From positions 113,304,490-113,368,489 of the forward strand of contig CM039462.1 in the NCBI GenBank assembly GCA_022414725.1: 64,000 nucleotides of DNA, read 5' to 3'. Below, piece after piece: positions 13,412 through 26,564 of the stretch; position 1 is the stretch's first letter; each line of letters begins with the position of its first letter. Source of the stretch: Microglena sp. YARC. Lineage: Eukaryota; Chlorophyta; Chlorophyceae; Chlamydomonadales; Chlamydomonadaceae. Below the pieces are notes generated by a model that did not search any database, was not told the DNA's origin, and worked only from the letters and a program-made list of their open reading frames with translations. The position numbers and the translations under genes are program-made.

Positions 13412-16400
13412 GGTGCAAGTTGCACCCCAATGAGTGGTGTGGTGTGGTGTGGGTGTGTTACTCACCTGGTCGGAGGAGGCAGACCCATGAGTAGCTAGCG
13501 CCGGTGCCAACGCCCCTTCTTCAGTAGCTCCATCAGACCCATCTTTGTGCTCCTGGCCCTCTTGTTGGCCAGCTAGGGACACCCTCTTTGACGCGTGTGC
13601 TTCAGCCTCTGCAGCCGAGGCTATGGACGTCCTCTTAGCCACGTTTGCTTCAGCCTCTTGCTGGCCTGCTAGGGATGACCTCTTAGACATGTTAACTTCA
13701 GCCTCTGCAGCCGAGGCAAGGGATGTCCTCTTAGACATGTTTGATTCAGCCTCTGCAGCCGTGGCTAGGGATGCCCTCTTGGAAACATTTGCTTCATCCT
13801 CTGAAGCCGAGGCTATGGATGCCCTCTTAGAAACGTTTGATTCAGCCTCTTGTAGGCCAGCTAGGGACGCCCTTTTTGACACATTTACTTCAGCCTCTGC
13901 AGCTGAGGCTAGGGACCCCCTCTTAGACACATTTGCCACAGCCTCAGCGGCTGCCGCTAAGGATGCTCTCTTTTCTAGAAGGTGGCGAACAAGGCCACGC
14001 AGACGCACCTGGGTAGGGTCATTGTGTTGTGTTGATTGGAGTGGCGTTGGAATGTTGTGTGGTGCGGTCCGAAACTCAAAAAACCCCACCCCACCCCAAG
14101 GCCACGCAGACGCACCTGGGTAGGGTCATTGTGTTGTGTTGATTGGAGTGTGGTGTTGTGTGGGGGTTGGATGGGATTGGGGTGGAGTTCGGATGGGTTG
14201 GGGTTGGGGTTGGGGTTGGGGTTGGGGTTGGGGTTGGGGTTGGGTTGGGGTTGGGGTTGGGGTTGGGTTGGGGTTGGGTTGGGGTTGGGGTAGGGGTGGG
14301 GTTTGGATGGTCAATTTGTTGTGTTGCTTGGGATCTGGTTTGGTGTGGTTTGGTGTGGAGTAGTTTGGTGTGGTCAATTGGATTCCATTGGATTATATTA
14401 TATTGGATTGGATTGAATGGGAATGGTCGATTTCTTGTGTCCGTTGAGATGTGGTGAGGTTTGGGGTTGGGATGGGGTTGGAGTGGCGTTGGAATGTTGT
14501 GTGGTGCGGTCCGAAACCCAACAAACCCCACCCCACCCCAAGGCCACGAAGGCGCACCTGGGTATGGTAAATGTGTTGTGTTGCTTGGGATGTGGTGTGG
14601 TGTTGGGATGGTGTTGGGATGGGGGTGGGATGTGGTGTGGTGTGGTGTGGTCCAAAACCCAACCAACCCCACCCCATCCCAAGGCCACGCAGGCGCACAC
14701 GGGTAGGGTCATTTTGTTGTGTTGCTTTGGGAGTGGTGTGGTGTGGGGGTTAGATGGGATTGGGGTGGAGTTTGGATGGGTTAGGGTTGGGGTGGGTTGT
14801 GGGGTTGGGGTTGGGGTGAGGTTCGGATGGGTTGGGGTTGGGGTTGGAGTTGGGGTGAGGTTGGGGTCGGGTGGGGTGGGGTACGGCATGGCAAATTTGT
14901 TGTGTTGGTTGGGATGTGGTGTGGTGTGAGGTTGGGGTTTGGATGGGTTGGGGTTGGGTTGGGAGTTGGGTTTTCAGTTGGGGTTGGGGTTGGAGTTGGG
15001 TTTTCAGTTGGGGTTGGAGTTGGAGTTGGAATTTGAGTCCACACAAAACACTCACACACACAAAACACACACACACACAAAACACTCACACAAACACACA
15101 CACACACAAAACACTCACACACACAAAACACACACACACACATAGCACTCACACAAACACACACACAAATACACACAAAACCACACAAATGCACACACAC
15201 CTATAGCAAAGCCTTCTTTTGCTTGCGGCGAATGTGGGCTTGGCGCTCACACACACACACACATGTAAAACATCACACACACATATAAAATCACACTCAC
15301 AAAACCACACACACACACACAAAACACGCACACACACACACTCACCTCTAGCAGAGCTTTCTCTTGCTTGCAGCGGATGTGTGCTTGGCGAACACACACA
15401 CACACACACACACAAAAACGCACATGCACAAAACACTAACACACATCTCTAGCACACACACACACACACATAAAAACTCACACACAAGCACACACACACA
15501 CACATAAACACTCACACACAAGCACACACGCACACACTCACCTCTAGCAGAGCCTTCTCTTGCTTGCAGCGGATGTGTGCTTGGCGCTCAGCATCTAGCC
15601 GGCTTCTTAGCTGTTCTAACTCTGACCCAGGGGTGGGGGGTCTGCCTTCTCGGTTGTTCCCCTCCTCACTCACGCTGGTCAGGCCTTCAAGATCCGTATC
15701 ACCAGTTACATCGGTTTGGTTTGCTGCATAGGGCATGGGGTGCGGGGTGTGGGGAGGGGGGCGGGTGTGTGGGTTGTGGGTTGTGGTTTGTGGAGGGTCT
15801 GGCTTCTTGGTTGTTCCCCTCCTCACTGACGCTGGTCAGACCTTCGAGATCTGTATCACCAGTTCCATCGGTTTGGTTTGCTGCATAGGGTGTGGGGTGC
15901 GGGATGTGGGGAGGGTGTGGGGGGTGAAGAGTGTGGGGAGGGGGAGGGGGGGAGGGGTTTGGGTGTGGTGTGTAGTGTGTAGTGTGTTATGTGGAGGGTT
16001 TGGCTTCCTGGTTGTTCCCCTTCTCACTGACGCTGGTCAGACCTTCAAGATCCGTGGCACCAGCTAAATCGGCTTGGTTTGCTGTAGGGTTAGGGTTAGG
16101 GTTAGGGGGGGGGGGGGGGGAGGGGGAGGAGGTTAGCGCTAAAATAAATTCCGTAATTACTGTGCTGGTTAGAGGTGAAGAGAAGGAAAATAGCACGCCG
16201 TCAAGATCCGTATCACCAGCTGCATCGGTTTAGTTTGCTGCATAGGGCGTGGGTGTGTGGAGGGGAGGGCGCGGGGCGTGGGTGTGTGGGTGTGTGGGGC
16301 GTGGGGCGTGGGTGCTGCATAGGGCGTGGGGCGTGGGTGTGTGGGGCGTGGGGTGCGGGGTGCAGTTGCTGCATAGGGCGTGGGGCGTGGGGCGTGGGGC

Positions 16401-19400
16401 GCGGGTGTGTGGGGCGTGGGGCGTGGTTGCTGCATGGGGCGTGGGACGTGGGGTTTTTGTGTGGGGCGTGGGGCGTGGGTGTGTCAGTGTGTGGAGGGGG
16501 GGAGGGGTGTGGGGGGGGGGCTGAAGAGTGTTGAGAGGGGGAAGGGGAGGGTTGGAGGGGAGGAGGTGTGTGTGTGTGGGGTGGGGGGGGGGGGTAAAGA
16601 GTGTGGGGAGGGGAGGGGGGCGGGCTGTCAGGAGGGGGTGTGAGGTGTGTGTGTGGGGTGAAGAGTGTGGGAAGGGGGTGGGGGGAGAGGGGGCGGGGTG
16701 TGTGGGTTGTGGAGTGCGTGGTGTGTGGTGTGCAGCGTGGGGTGTGGGGAGGGAGGAGGGGGGCAGGGTGGGAGTGGGATGTGTGGTGTGGTGTGAAGAG
16801 TGTGGGGAGGGGTGTGTGGTGTGTGTAGCATGGAGTGTGGGGAGGGAGTGTGGGGATGGGGTGTGGGATGCAGGGTGTGGAGTGTGGGGAGGGTGTGTCT
16901 GTTGTGGAGTGTGTGGTGTGGAGTGTGGGGAGGGGGTGTGGTGTGTGGAGAGGGGTGTGTGGGATGTGGTGTGTGGGGAGGAGGGTGTGGTGTGTGGGGC
17001 CTGGTGTGTGGGGCCTGGTGTGTGGAGGGCGGGGGGCAGGTTGGGGGTTGGGGGTAGGCGGGTCTACATCAGGCTACACACCAAAGCTTATGGACCCCCC
17101 CCCACACACACCCCACACACCCACCCACACCCACGCATGCAAACCTACATATAGAAACAAATAATAAACCCCATGAGGAGGCGTGAGAGTGGGGGGGGCA
17201 GCCAGTTTGCTTGCAGTGGGGCCAACCAACAACTTGCAAGTGGGGCAGGCAAACAAAAACAAATAAATACATTAAAAAAAAAAATAGTACGCCTTGTTAC
17301 GAGGCGTGAGGTTGAGGGGGCCAGCCTGTATGTTTTTACTGGGGCCAACCACCAATAGGGAGGGGGGAGCTATCATCCCCCCGGGGGAGGGTTTGGGGCC
17401 GGTTCCATGTGTCTGCTGCACACAACAATGAACTGGAAGGAGACAGTAGCATGGGTGTGAAGTGGGCAGGCCAACCCAATCATAAAAAAAAAACCTACCT
17501 TGCATCAACTCCTGCAGTAATTTATGCATCACCCCCCACCCACCCACTCACCCACACACACCCACTCACACCAAACTACCCACACCCCTCCGCAATCCTC
17601 CGCAATCCTACACAAACCTACACAATCTTACTGTGACGGATATCGACCCTCACATCGAGCGTGACTCAAGCGTGACAGGACATAACGATACGTTACAGGA
17701 CATAACGATACATTACAGGACATAACGATACGTTACAGGACATAACGATACGTTACGGTACAGGACATAACGATACGTTACAGGACATAACGATACGTTA
17801 CAGGACATAACGATACGTTACAGGACATAACGATACGTTACAGGACATAACGATACATTACAGGGCATAACGATACGTTACAGGACATAACGATACGTTA
17901 CAGGACATAACGATACGTTACACCTACACAAACATGAAACAAGCACTTCCCTTCCATCAAATCGTGTACCAGTTTTGGCTGTTGTAGCTGACACATGTAG
18001 CTGACACTTACCTTCCATCGAATCCTGCAGCAGTTGTAGCTGACACCTGTAGCTAACACATGTAGCTGACAACTGTAGCTGACACTTACCTTCCATCGAA
18101 TCCTGCAGCAGTTCTAGCTGACAGCTGTAGCTAACACATGTAGCTGACAACTGTAGCTGACACTTACCTTCCATCGAATCCTGTAGCAGTTTTAGCTGAC
18201 AGCTGTAGCTAACACCTGTAGCTCACACATGTAGCCGACACTTACCTTCCATCGAATCCTGTAGCAGTTTTAGCTGACAGCTGTAGCTAACACCTGTAGC
18301 TCACACATGTAGCCGACACTTACCTTCCATCGAATCCTGTAGCAGTTTTAGCTGACAGCTGTAGCTAACACCTGTAGCTCACACATGTAGCCGACACTTA
18401 CCTTCCATCGAATCCTGTAGCAGTTTTAGCTGACAGCTGTAGCTAACACCTGTAGCTCACACATGTAGCCGACACTTACCTTCCATCGAATCCTGTAGCA
18501 GTTTTAGCTGACAGCTGTAGCTAACACCTGTAGCTCACACATGTAGCCGACACTTACCTTCCATCGAATCCTGTAGCAGTTTTAGCTGACAGCTGTAGCT
18601 AACACCTGTAGCTCACACATGTAGCCGACACTTACCTTCCATCGAATCCTGTAGCAGTTTTAGCTGACAGCTGTAGCTAACACCTGTAGCTCACACATGT
18701 AGCCGACACTTACCTTCCATCGAATCCTGTAGCAGTTTTAGCTGACAGCTGTAGCTAACACCTGTAGCTCACACATGTAGCCGACACTTACCTTCCATCG
18801 AATCCTGTAGCAGTTTTAGCTGACACCTGAGCTCCCTGTTCTCAGTTGCAAAGCGGCACAGCATTGCCTCGTAATCTACCACCTCATTGCGAGAGACGGT
18901 GACACGCTTTGTACAAGCTTGGCACGAGTTGAGCCCGTTTCAGTGAAAGGATTGGTCTAGTGGTACACCAAATCGCTGAAACGAAGTGGGGTCGGGGGTT
19001 TGATTCCCCCTACAGTCCCCCTGCGCGTTGCAGGTCGTTATCAACCGCGATGGTAGCTTGTCCAGTCGAGGTGATCAACCGTTCTCTGCCCGTGTACGAC
19101 GGGTTCCCGTAATACCACGCCCCATCAGGCGTTAATATTACTGGCATGAGTTGCAAACTTTAACGTGATACTTACCTTCCATCGAATCCTGTAGCAGTTT
19201 TAGCTGACACCTGAGCTCCCTGTTCTCAGTTGCAAAGCGACGCAGCATTGCCTTGTCATCGACCACCTCATTGCGACAGACGGTGACTCGCACAAGCTTG
19301 GCACGAGTTGCAAACTTTAACGTGTTTTGCGTCTCCTCCCCTTGGGCAGATGCGGGTGTGATGTTACATATGAGAGCTATCTGGGCTCCTTTGCCGGACA

Positions 19401-21228
19401 AGGAGTTCTGAAAGGCAGATGTGGCTTGGTTTTTATTGGTTGTTTTGTTTTGGTTTGTTTTGGTTTGGGTCGGGTGAGTTTGTCTTGCTTTGTACTGTTT
19501 TCAGAGCTATCTGGGCTCCTTTGCCGGACAAGGAGTGAAAGGAAAATGTGGGTTGGGTTGGGTTGGGTTGGGTTGGGTTGGGTTGGGTTGGGTTGGGTTG
19601 GGTTGGGTTGGGTTGGGTTGGGTTGGGTTGGGTTGGGTTGGGTTGGGTTGGGTTGGGTTGGGTTGGGTAGGTTTGTGGCTAGTGTTGTGTTGTGTTGGGC
19701 GTGCACTCTCTCCTTTGCAGGGCCATTTTTATAGCTTTTTATAGCTTTTTAGGGCCATTTTTATAGCAGCAATTTGGGCCAGAACGGGGTCAAAAGTACG
19801 CTATACATAGACCGCTATATATAGCAGGGGACAAACTGCTTAGTCCCACGCCACCAAACGTTTTACCATCACTAACCGGCCTCCCGAGTCCCAAGCCTCA
19901 ACACGCACCCTACAGGGGTCAACTGTCCAACCCCACTGTCTTTTATTGAGTCCTTTAAATTTAGTCTTTGTATTTAGTCATTTATATTTTGTCATTAATA
20001 TTTAGTCATTTGTATTTAGTCATTTGTATTTAGTCTTTTATATTTAGTCATTTGTATTTAGTCATTTGTATTCAGTCTTTTATTCAGTCTTGTCTTTTTT
20101 TGCAGTCCTCAGTCCCACGCCACCTAACGTTTCACCATCACTAACCCGGCCAACGGTGGTCAACTATCAACACATGCCTTACAGGGGGGTCGACTATATT
20201 TGCAGACAATAGTTTGTTGAAGTACAATATTTGCAGACAATAGTTTGTTGAAGTCTGTGTTGCTTACCTCAATCACCTCACACACACACAAGGCCAAATC
20301 CCTGATCGCTACCAGACCCGGCCTCCCGACTCCCAAGCCTCAACACAAGGCGGTGCCCCATCGTGACCTCGACTAGCAACCACCCCACCCTTCTGCCTCA
20401 CCCACCACTCACCACCCGCCATCCACCACACACCACTCCTGCACCACCACCTACTACTACTCAACACAAGGCGGTCAAGTATCATATGTTTTCTTTCCAG
20501 AAGCTGCTGCCCGTAGCTGAAAAGACAAGTCCTATGCAGCGTCGCAAGCGACGCGGAAAATTGGCGGAGTGTGTTGGCAACGGAACGAAAGGTGGCAACG
20601 ATGGCGCTGACCGAAGAGAGTTAGTTACGCGACCGTTGGCTGACGTGTCAGGCTTCAATTTTTTTTCCGGTCGGACAAACGGACAAATGGGTAAACATGG
20701 GGGCTCCCACCCCCTTAAAGAGGGGGCTCCGCCAAAAAGCTGTGCTTTGGATGACAGGCTGTTGATCATTTACTTTGCTGGATACGGTTGTTGCTCTGCA
20801 TTGTCGGAAGCTCTGAATCCAACATGCATTTTGGTGCGTGGTGTCAGTGGATCAGTTAGCCTCCGGCTAGGATCACACGTTTTCTTTTCAGCTTCGAGCA
20901 GCAGCTTCTAGGCAGCTCACTGGGCTCTCTCTCCATCCAAACCTTAAGCAACCTAGTGCTCCTGGAATCTTTGGGATTGGCCCAGTGGCAGTCCCAGGGA
21001 GCTGCCTAGAAGCTGGTGCTGGTAGCCGAAGAAATAACAGAGTCAACCATATTAAACTTTAAAGTGTTTCCTTACCTGAAGCAGCCGGGTCAGCTTCGAG
21101 TATCTGAAAGGGATATAATATAATATATACTATATGTACATGCATATATTATACTATATATACTATATAAACAGGAAGCAGCCTGGTCAGCTTAGAGTCT
21201 ATGAAAGGGATATAAAATACTATACATA

Positions 21229-21282
<54 letters not shown>

Positions 21283-24200
21283 CCATAGGTGCCTAAGTCC
21301 GAAAACGCCCTAAGTCGATACAAGAATGTGATACAGAGCCGTACATGGCCCAAACTGCCCGGAATCAAATTCTGTCAGGCTCATATTGTTCGCGACGGTG
21401 TCAGCTATGCACGCAGCTACTTTTCGTGCGCGTTCGCATCTGGTCGCGAGCAGCCTTGTTCGGCAGGCCGGTGGCAGTACATCAGATGTGCGATAATTAG
21501 TGATACAAATCCAGATCGCGTCAGATACGAGGCCGCGCGAGCTATTCCGAAGAAAGGTACCTCGGGACGAAAGGCTTATCGAACCCCTATTACAAGGTCG
21601 GAGGCTGCGCTTCAGCCTTGGCCTCCGAATCTACTGAAATAGCTGTACATCTCAAGATTTCACCTCCCTGTGGCCTACCACACCATGGCTCAGGATTAGG
21701 GTGTGTTTTCAATGATCTACCCCAAATCAAAAACTGAGTTCAGATGTGGATGTTTGAAGACAAATTAAAAAACAAGTTTGTTTTTTTAATTTATTTTCAA
21801 AAAATATTTGAATTTTGAATTTTCGAAAAAAAAGAAAAAGTTGTTATGCACGCTATATCTTGAGATAGAGCAAAACCGAGGCCCAAAATGTTTCAATTGA
21901 GGCTGTGCAACTCTGACTTAGACTTAGGACACCCACGAAATGTAAATAATCAGTGTTTTTGGGGTCCGTACTCAACTGTACTGCCTGTGTACTGCCTTCC
22001 AAGACCTTCCGTAATAACTACTGGTGGGGAAAGACGTTACACAACATTTGTACCCAGTGTTCTTTTTAAATGGCTTGTTTCTGTCGCGATAGGCTCCGTA
22101 TCACTTCCTACGTAAAACCCGTATCGACTTAGGGAACCCCATAGTAACAAATTAGCATGTTTCACTTGACCTGGTCCCCACCATTTGAGAAAACCCAAAT
22201 CCGAGTATTTGTGTGTTGAACTGATGTGGTTGGGCAACTTATTAGCAAAAAATCTTTGTTTTGGGACTTGAGGGCATAGGCTCAATCCATCTGTATCACT
22301 AAGGGTCTGACTTAGGCACCTATGGAGATATATATATATACTATATAGTACATATAAACTATATATATAATATGTACAACATATACCTGAAGCAGCCTAG
22401 TCAGCTTGGAGTCTCTGAAAGGAATGTGCGTGGCGTGGCCCTCCGCAAGTTTGTTGATCACAGTACCAAGGGTGAGCAAGGACTTGTTGATGAATGATCC
22501 CTCCATTCGTTGCCCCTTGGACAGCGACACCTGTTTAGGGTTTAGGATTTGGAGTTTAGGGTTTGGGGTTTCGGGTTTAGAGTTTAGGGTGAGCAACGAC
22601 TTGTTGATGAATGATCCCTCCATTCGTTGCCCCTCGGACAGCGACACCTGTTTAGGGTTTAGGGTTTGCAGGAACTTGTTGATGAATGATGCCTCCAATC
22701 GCTGGCCCTTGGGCAGAGACACCTGTTTAGGATTTAGGGTTAAGGGTGAGCAAGGACTTGTTGATGGATGTGTCTCCAATCGTTGGCCCTTGGACATTTA
22801 CATATATTTTTTTGTTTGTTTTTGTTTGCACTAGGGGGGGGGGGGGCAACAAAAACGCTGCCGTACCGCATCTTCGCTTTGGATAGAGCTTATCCTCAGA
22901 CTAAAATACCAAAAGTTTTTTTTAGCCAAAAATAAAGTTTTAAAAAAGTTAGAGGGGTCCAAAGTTGTTTGCACCCAAAGCGGCCTAAATCTTAACTTCG
23001 CGATAAATCACGTTTGAGAAACCTTACGAAAGATGTAAGAGCATAACTGGAATGGGCACGAAAAGATCTTTCGAATGACCCCCATTTTAGGGGGGGTAGG
23101 GTGAGGTAATCGGAGTTTAGGAGGGGGGGGGGGGGGGGGGGGGGGGGGTAAAAACTTTTTCAAAACTTTGTTTCCCCCCTCTTTTTTGTATGAAACTTCC
23201 ACAATTCCAACTCCCATCTGAATCGGGCACCATATTGAACATGCGGTCCAAAATCTGTCTTTCTGTCCCCCCCTGTATTGTTTATATTTATCTAGCACGC
23301 TTACCTTAGCACTCTCAGAGCCTGCCAGATCAATGAGGCTAAGCACAGAGCGTGTCTTCTTCGTGCCTTTGGGGCCTGAGCCCTCCTGCACCTCAATGAG
23401 GAGCCGACAGATGGTATGGCTGCAAGTGGGATGTGAGGTGGGGTGTGGGGTGGGATGTGAGGAGGGTGGTGGTGGTAGGTGGTGGTGGTATTGCTGGTGG
23501 TGGAAGGTGGTGTGTGTGTGGGGGGGGGGGGGGGCAGAGCGACGTCCTTGTCTACAGTGCTTATGTCTGTTCTGCGGTTGGCCCCAGTTCCACGCTTCGC
23601 CCTCTGCCATTCGCTCTGCCATGCGATGGCTACACAACAATCCTGAAATCAGACTTGAGTAGCCCTGGTAGCCACACACACACACACTCACACACACACA
23701 CACAGTGTAGCCCAAGTAGCCACTCAACCTGGCCTAGATAAATCTGAAAGAGAAAAGAAAAAAATGTAAACCAACCTGGTGGTTGGCCCCAGTGCAAGCA
23801 AACAGGCCGGCCCCCTCAACCTCACGCAACGTGATAAAGCGTACTTTTCATTTATTTATTTATTTATGCAGGATTTATGTACTTATTTATTGATTGATTG
23901 ATGTATTTATTTATTTATGCAGGATTTATGTACACATTTATTTATTTATGTATGTATTTATTTATTTATTTATGCAGGATTTATGTACAAATTTATTTAT
24001 GTATGTATGTATGTATTTATTTATTTATTTATTTATGCAGGATTTATGTACTTATTTATTTATTTATTTGTGTATTTATTTATGCAGGATTTATGTACAA
24101 ATTTATATAATTATTTATGTATTTATTATATTTATTTATTTATGCAGGATTTATGTATTTATCTATTTGTGTATTTATTTATTTATTTATGCAGGATTTA

Positions 24201-26493
24201 TGTACAAATTTATATATTTATTTATGTATATATTTATATTTATTTATTTATGCAGGATTTATGTATTTATCTATTTGTGCATTTATTTATTTATTTATGC
24301 AGGATTTATGTACATATTTATTTATTTGTTTGTTTATTTGTTTGTTTACTTATATATTCCCTTCATTTGATCACGTACCTGCGGGAGGAGTCCTCGTTGT
24401 AGGCAGTACAGGAGGTCTGACGATTGGCCTCCCCACTCAAGATCCAGGTGAGTGCTTGCTCAGCTGTGGCCACAACCTCTTCGCTCAATCCATCTACAGC
24501 CACACCATGGTGGGAGTCCTCCCTGACTTTCAAATTAGTGCGTGAAGGGTCTAGCAGGTCATTGAGCACCTACAGGCAGATTTGAATTTGAATTTGAATT
24601 GCAGTTGTTTACAGCTACACCATGGTGGGAGTCCTCCCTTGCTTTCAAATTGGTGCGTGAAGTGTCTAGCAGGTCATTGAGCACCTACAGGCAAATTTGA
24701 ATTTGAATTTGGATTTAAATTTGAATTCAAGCCGTCTACAGCAACACCATGGTGGGAGTCTTCCCTCACTTTCAAATTGGTGCGTGAGGGGTCTAGCAGG
24801 TAATTGAGCACCTGTGGGATTTGAATTTGAATTTGAATTTGAATTCAAGCCGTCTACAGCTACACCATGGTGAGAGTCCTCCTTCACTTCCAAATTGGTG
24901 AGTGAAGGGTCTAGCAGGTCATCGAGCACCTACGGGCAGTTTTGTATTTGAATTTGAATTTGAATTTAAGCCATCTACAGCTGTGCCTCACTTCGTTGTA
25001 GATCTCCATCATGGACAGCCAAATCTTGGAACACTCAACCCTTGGCCGCATTTGCCTGGCCAAACAACTCCTATGGACGCCCTGAGAGCCCTCAACCCTC
25101 CCAAGCACCCTGGCCATAAGGACCCCACCTTGTTGTATATCTCCATCATATACAACCGAATTCTGAACACTCGACCATCTGCCGCAGTTACCTGGTCAAA
25201 CAACTCCTTTGAACCCATTCAACGACCTCAATCCTCCTGAACGCCCATTATCAACCCTTCTAAGCATCTTGGCCATAAGAACCCTTCCTTGTAGATCTCC
25301 ATCACAGACCGACCAATCTTGAACACTCGGCCCCTTGCTGCATTTGCCTGGCCAAACAACGCCTGTGGACGCCCTGAGCGCTCTCAACTCTCCAGAACGC
25401 CCAAAATCAACCTTTCTAAGCACTCTGGCCATAAGGACCTCACCTCATTGTAGATCTCCATTACAGACCGTCCAATCTTGAATACTCGGCCATTTGCCTG
25501 GCCAAACAACTCCTATGGACGCCCTGAGCGCTCTCAACCCTCCTGAGCACCCTGGCCATAAGGACCCCACCTTGTTGTATATCTCCATCAAATACAACCG
25601 AATTTTGAACATTCGGCCATCTGCCGCAGTTACCTGGTCAAACAACTCTTCTGAACACCCTGAATGCTCTCAACCTTCCTGCACGCCCTGGACGCCCTCA
25701 ACCCTCTTGAACGCCCAATATGAATCCTCCTAAGCACCCTGGCCATCTTCTGCAGTTGCCTGGTCAAACAACTCATATGAACGCTCTCAACCCTCCTAAG
25801 CACCCTGGCCATCTGCTGCAGTTGCCTGGTCAAACAACTCATATGAAGCCATTCAACGCCCTCAACCCTCCTAAACACCCTGGCCATAAGGACCCCACCT
25901 GGTTGTGCATCTCCATCATAGACCGCCAATTTCTGAACACTCGTCCCTCTGCTGCATTTGCCTGTTCAATCAACTCCACTGAACGCCCTGAAGGCCTAGA
26001 ACCCCATCCATATATCCATATACCCCATCCATATGTCAGCGCTAGCCGTAAGCATTACAAGGACCTCACATCATTGTAGATCTCCATCATAGACCGCCAA
26101 TTTCTGAACACTCAGCCATCTGACACATTTGCCTGGTCAAACAACTCCTATGAACGCCCTGAGCGCTCTCAACTCTCCTGACCTCCCAATATCAAGCCTC
26201 CTAAGCACCCTGGCCATAATAACCCCACCTCGTTGTAGATCTCCATCATAGACAGTCGAATCTTGAACACTCGTCCCTCTGCCGCATTTGCCTGGTCAAA
26301 CAACTCCTTGATCGTTTGAGGGACAATACCTGGCTGACCAGTGCCGGCTCCACTGCCAATTCCACCACCTGAAGCCAAATGAATGCAGACAGTGTGTGTG
26401 TGTATGTGTGTGTGTGAGTGCGTGCGTGTGTGTGTGCGTGTGTGTGTGTGCGTGTGTGTGTGTGGTGTGTGCGTGTGTGTGTGTGCGTGTGTG

Positions 26494-26564
<71 letters not shown>

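Noticed and set aside
13545..14123. 192-codon plus frame antisense to kinesin exon 11
   Set aside because: Antisense shadow of the 48-bp coding repeat; the minus frame fits the phases of a 13-exon gene.
16085..16105. Interstitial telomere
   Set aside because: Only three TTAGGG-type units in G-rich low complexity; the TTTAGGG-like stretch at 22535-22600 is equally degenerate. Neither supports a chromosome end or fusion.
17272..17547. HKLLQELMQ exon candidate as a true kinesin exon between 9 and 10
   Set aside because: Exon 9 joins exon 10 in correct phase without it, and it is a diverged copy of exon 9's end; kept only as an outlying ladder unit.
18949..19016. A functional tRNA gene
   Set aside because: The acceptor stem and anticodon arm do not close well, and it is followed by the conserved SINE body and flanked by a TSD.
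23894..24402. Membrane-protein-like frames rich in Ile, Phe, Leu and Tyr
   Set aside because: Translation of TTTATTTA repeats in several overlapping frames.
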